Assembly: GCF_000975115.1 (NCBI RefSeq)
Contig: NZ_BBRE01000002.1
Coordinates: 124,001 to 188,000 of the forward strand
DNA length: 64,000 nucleotides
From: Demequina oxidasica
GTDB taxonomy: Bacteria > Actinomycetota > Actinomycetes > Actinomycetales > Demequinaceae
Direction of reading: 5' to 3'
The notes beneath the pieces were generated by a model. The model saw only the letters and a program-made list of their open reading frames with translations, made no database searches and was not told the DNA's origin. This document shows, in pieces, positions 61,929-64,000 of the stretch (position 1 is its first letter; each line of letters starts with the position of its first letter). A program made the translations under genes and the position numbers.

Positions 61929-64000
61929 GTGACTTCCGCGAACCCAGAATCTGACGAGAACCGCTACGACTTCCACGCGCTCGAGGAGCGTTGGCAGCCG
62001 GTGTGGGCCGAGACCCAGCCATTCAAGGCCGGAGGCGTGGACGACGAACGCCCCACCAAGTACGTGCTCGACATGTTCCCGTACCCCTCAGGCGACCTCC
62101 ACATGGGACACGCAGAGGCGTACGCATTGGGTGACGTGATCTCCCGGTATTGGATCCAGCGCGGTTTCAACGTACTTCACCCCATCGGCTGGGATTCGTT
62201 CGGCTTGCCGGCAGAGAACGCCGCGATCAAGAACAACACGGATCCGCGAGTCTGGACCGAGGCGAACATTGCCCAGCAACGGGCCTCGATGGAGCGTTAC
62301 GCCTGCTCGTTCGACTGGGACCGTGTGCTCGCGACGCATCGCCCCGAGTATTACCACTGGAATCAGTGGATCTTCACTCGCATGTACGAGCGCGGATTGG
62401 CCTACCGCAAGCCGTCACTGGTGAACTGGTGCCCCAAGGACCAGACCGTTCTCGCGAACGAGCAGGTCGTCCAGGGACTGTGCGAGCGTTGCGACACCGC
62501 AGTGACCAAGAAGAAGCTCACGCAGTGGTACTTCAAGGTCACCGACTACGCCGATCGCCTGTTGGACGACCTCGATGGCCTTGAGGGCACCTGGCCATCC
62601 AAGGTGATCGCGATGCAGCGCAACTGGATCAACCGCTCGCACGGTGCCGACGTGACGTTCTCAATCGAGGGCCGCGACGAACCGATCAACATCTACACCA
62701 CCCGACCGGACACGCTCTTTGGCGCGACCTTCATGGTGGTCGCGGCGGACTCTGACCTGGCGTCAGAACTTGCGGCCGATGCTGATGACGCAACGCGTCA
62801 GGCTTTCGATACGTACGTGGCGGCCGTCAAGGGTGCGACGGACATCGACCGTATGAGCACCGACCGGCCCAAGACTGGCGTGTTCCTCGGCCGTTATGCG
62901 ACCAACCCGATCAACGGTGAGAGGCTCCCGATCTGGGCCTCGGATTACGTTCTCGCTGACTACGGACACGGCGCAGTGATGGCGGTCCCCGCCCACGACC
63001 AGCGCGACCTCGACTTTGCGCGCGCGATGGACCTGCCCGTAAGAGTCGTCGTGGATGCTCGTGACGAGGACGGCAACGTACTGCCCGACCCGACCGAGTC
63101 TTGGACCGCGACCGCAGGCGAGGGCGTGCTGGTGAATTCTGGTGAGTTCAACGGCCTTGCTAAGACCGATGCGATCGCCGCAATTGTGGCCAAGCTCGGC
63201 GAGGACAGCGTGGGTAGCGAGACCACTAACTACCGACTGCGAGACTGGCTGATCTCGCGTCAGCGCTACTGGGGCACTCCCATTCCGATCGTGCATTGCG
63301 AGGAGTGTGGCGAGGTCCCGGTGCCCGACGATCAGCTTCCCGTGGAACTGCCTCCCACCGAGGGCCTCGACCTGAAGCCCAAGGGCAAGTCGCCACTCGC
63401 GGCAGCCACCGACTGGGTCAACACCACGTGCCCCAAGTGCGACGCTCCAGCGCTGCGCGACACGGACACCATGGACACGTTTGTGGATAGTTCCTGGTAC
63501 TTCCTGCGCTTCCTGTCGCCCAACAAGGCCGACGGCCCATTCGACCCGGCGGAGGCCGCTCGTTGGGCTCCGGTCGACCAGTACGTCGGCGGAGTCACTC
63601 ACGCGATCCTCCACCTGCTCTACGCGCGCTTCTTCACCAAGGCATTGAATGACATGGGCTACGTGGACTTCGAGGAGCCCTTTCTTGCGCTACTCAACCA
63701 GGGCATGGTGCAAATGGAAGGCTCCGCGATGTCAAAGTCGCGCGGCAACATCGTGCGCTTGAGCGAGCAGCTCGATGAGTTTGGCGTGGACGCGATTCGC
63801 CTGACGATGGCGTTTGCGGGCCCGCCTGAGGACGACATCGACTGGGCCGACGTGTCGCCGGCAGGAAGCGCCAAGTTCCTTGCCCGCGCGTGGCGACTAG
63901 CGCGCGACGTGACGAGTGAACCAGGGGTAGACCCGGCATCGGGCGACGTAGCGCTGCGTGCCCACACCCACAAGACGCTCGCCGAATGCTCCGAGTTGGT
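61929..64000 (+). CDS. leuS: Leucyl-tRNA synthetase, N-terminal 690 residues (partial)
   Basis: The reading frame runs off the window end with no stop. Class I signature HMGH lies in [17 protein letters not shown] near residue 58; the second signature is AMSKSRGN near residue 603, with Ala in place of the first Lys of KMSKS. Between them lie the editing domain (about 235-420), with [14 protein letters not shown] and [15 protein letters not shown], and zinc-type cysteine pairs. GTG 61929 is chosen because TAAAAT (61917-61922) lies 6 nt upstream, giving a leaderless message. It charges tRNA-Leu. Confidence 0.95.
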   Translation, partial: MTSANPESDENRYDFHALEERWQPVWAETQPFKAGGVDDERPTKYVLDMFPYPSGDLHMGHAEAYALGDVISRYWIQRGFNVLHPIGWDSFGLPAENAAIKNNTDPRVWTEANIAQQRASMERYACSFDWDRVLATHRPEYYHWNQWIFTRMYERGLAYRKPSLVNWCPKDQTVLANEQVVQGLCERCDTAVTKKKLTQWYFKVTDYADRLLDDLDGLEGTWPSKVIAMQRNWINRSHGADVTFSIEGRDEPINIYTTRPDTLFGATFMVVAADSDLASELAADADDATRQAFDTYVAAVKGATDIDRMSTDRPKTGVFLGRYATNPINGERLPIWASDYVLADYGHGAVMAVPAHDQRDLDFARAMDLPVRVVVDARDEDGNVLPDPTESWTATAGEGVLVNSGEFNGLAKTDAIAAIVAKLGEDSVGSETTNYRLRDWLISRQRYWGTPIPIVHCEECGEVPVPDDQLPVELPPTEGLDLKPKGKSPLAAATDWVNTTCPKCDAPALRDTDTMDTFVDSSWYFLRFLSPNKADGPFDPAEAARWAPVDQYVGGVTHAILHLLYARFFTKALNDMGYVDFEEPFLALLNQGMVQMEGSAMSKSRGNIVRLSEQLDEFGVDAIRLTMAFAGPPEDDIDWADVSPAGSAKFLARAWRLARDVTSEPGVDPASGDVALRAHTHKTLAECSEL

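Noticed and set aside
63743..63760. AMSKS in LeuS as a damaged catalytic motif
   Set aside because: Only the first Lys of KMSKS is changed, a position that varies among leucyl-tRNA synthetases; the second catalytic Lys is kept and the rest of the enzyme is normal.

Overview
The window is a GC-rich stretch of a chromosome from an actinobacterium, most likely a member of the Micrococcales. This is inferred from base composition, ATG/GTG/TTG starts with 1-8 nt gene overlaps, the proA-nadD-rsfS gene order, and an Rv0260c-type HemD/winged-helix protein beside nirBD. I cannot fix the genus. I see no rRNA, CRISPR array, insertion sequence or prophage; the single RNA gene is tRNA-Ala(GGC).

Left part (1-30 kb). 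It opens with the end of proA, a 48-residue membrane protein, nadD, a long acidic tail-anchored protein, rsfS and a histidine phosphatase. A TetR/MFS pair follows, then tRNA-Ala. Next is a three-gene cassette of a KAS III-like synthase, a haem-oxygenase-like putative metal oxidase and an unrecognised protein; this is the least explained metabolic unit here. Then come a DUF2200 gene, a PgaC-like glycosyltransferase with a PgaD-like partner, the RNA polymerase-recycling ATPase HelR, CsbD, a carboxylesterase, three more MFS transporters, an SGNH hydrolase, an aldo/keto reductase, a flavin monooxygenase/MarR/FMN reductase operon with a clear operator, and a GH3 beta-glucosidase whose promoter carries two different palindromic boxes.

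Middle (30-56 kb). After DoxX and CopC-like proteins comes hemC-hemD-hemB-hemL (tetrapyrrole synthesis). Then fourteen genes run from narK to moaD with no gap over 11 nt: nitrate uptake, nitrate reductase, its flavoprotein partner, NirBD, sirohaem synthesis, a HemD/winged-helix fusion, and molybdenum cofactor genes moeB, moeA, moaC, mobA and moaD. Convergent to this are a HTH/TOBE regulator-modABC operon and a moaB-moaE-moaA operon. Together they encode molybdate import, Moco assembly, sirohaem supply and nitrate-to-ammonium assimilation.

Right part (56-64 kb). A circularly permuted ATP-grasp, alpha-E and transglutaminase-like operon is followed by an exported SLH/SH3/M15 cell-wall peptidase and the first 690 codons of leuS, cut by the window edge.

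A recurring signal is a TAnnnT hexamer 6-7 nt before the start codon of at least thirteen operon-leading genes, indicating leaderless transcription. I used it to choose several starts.
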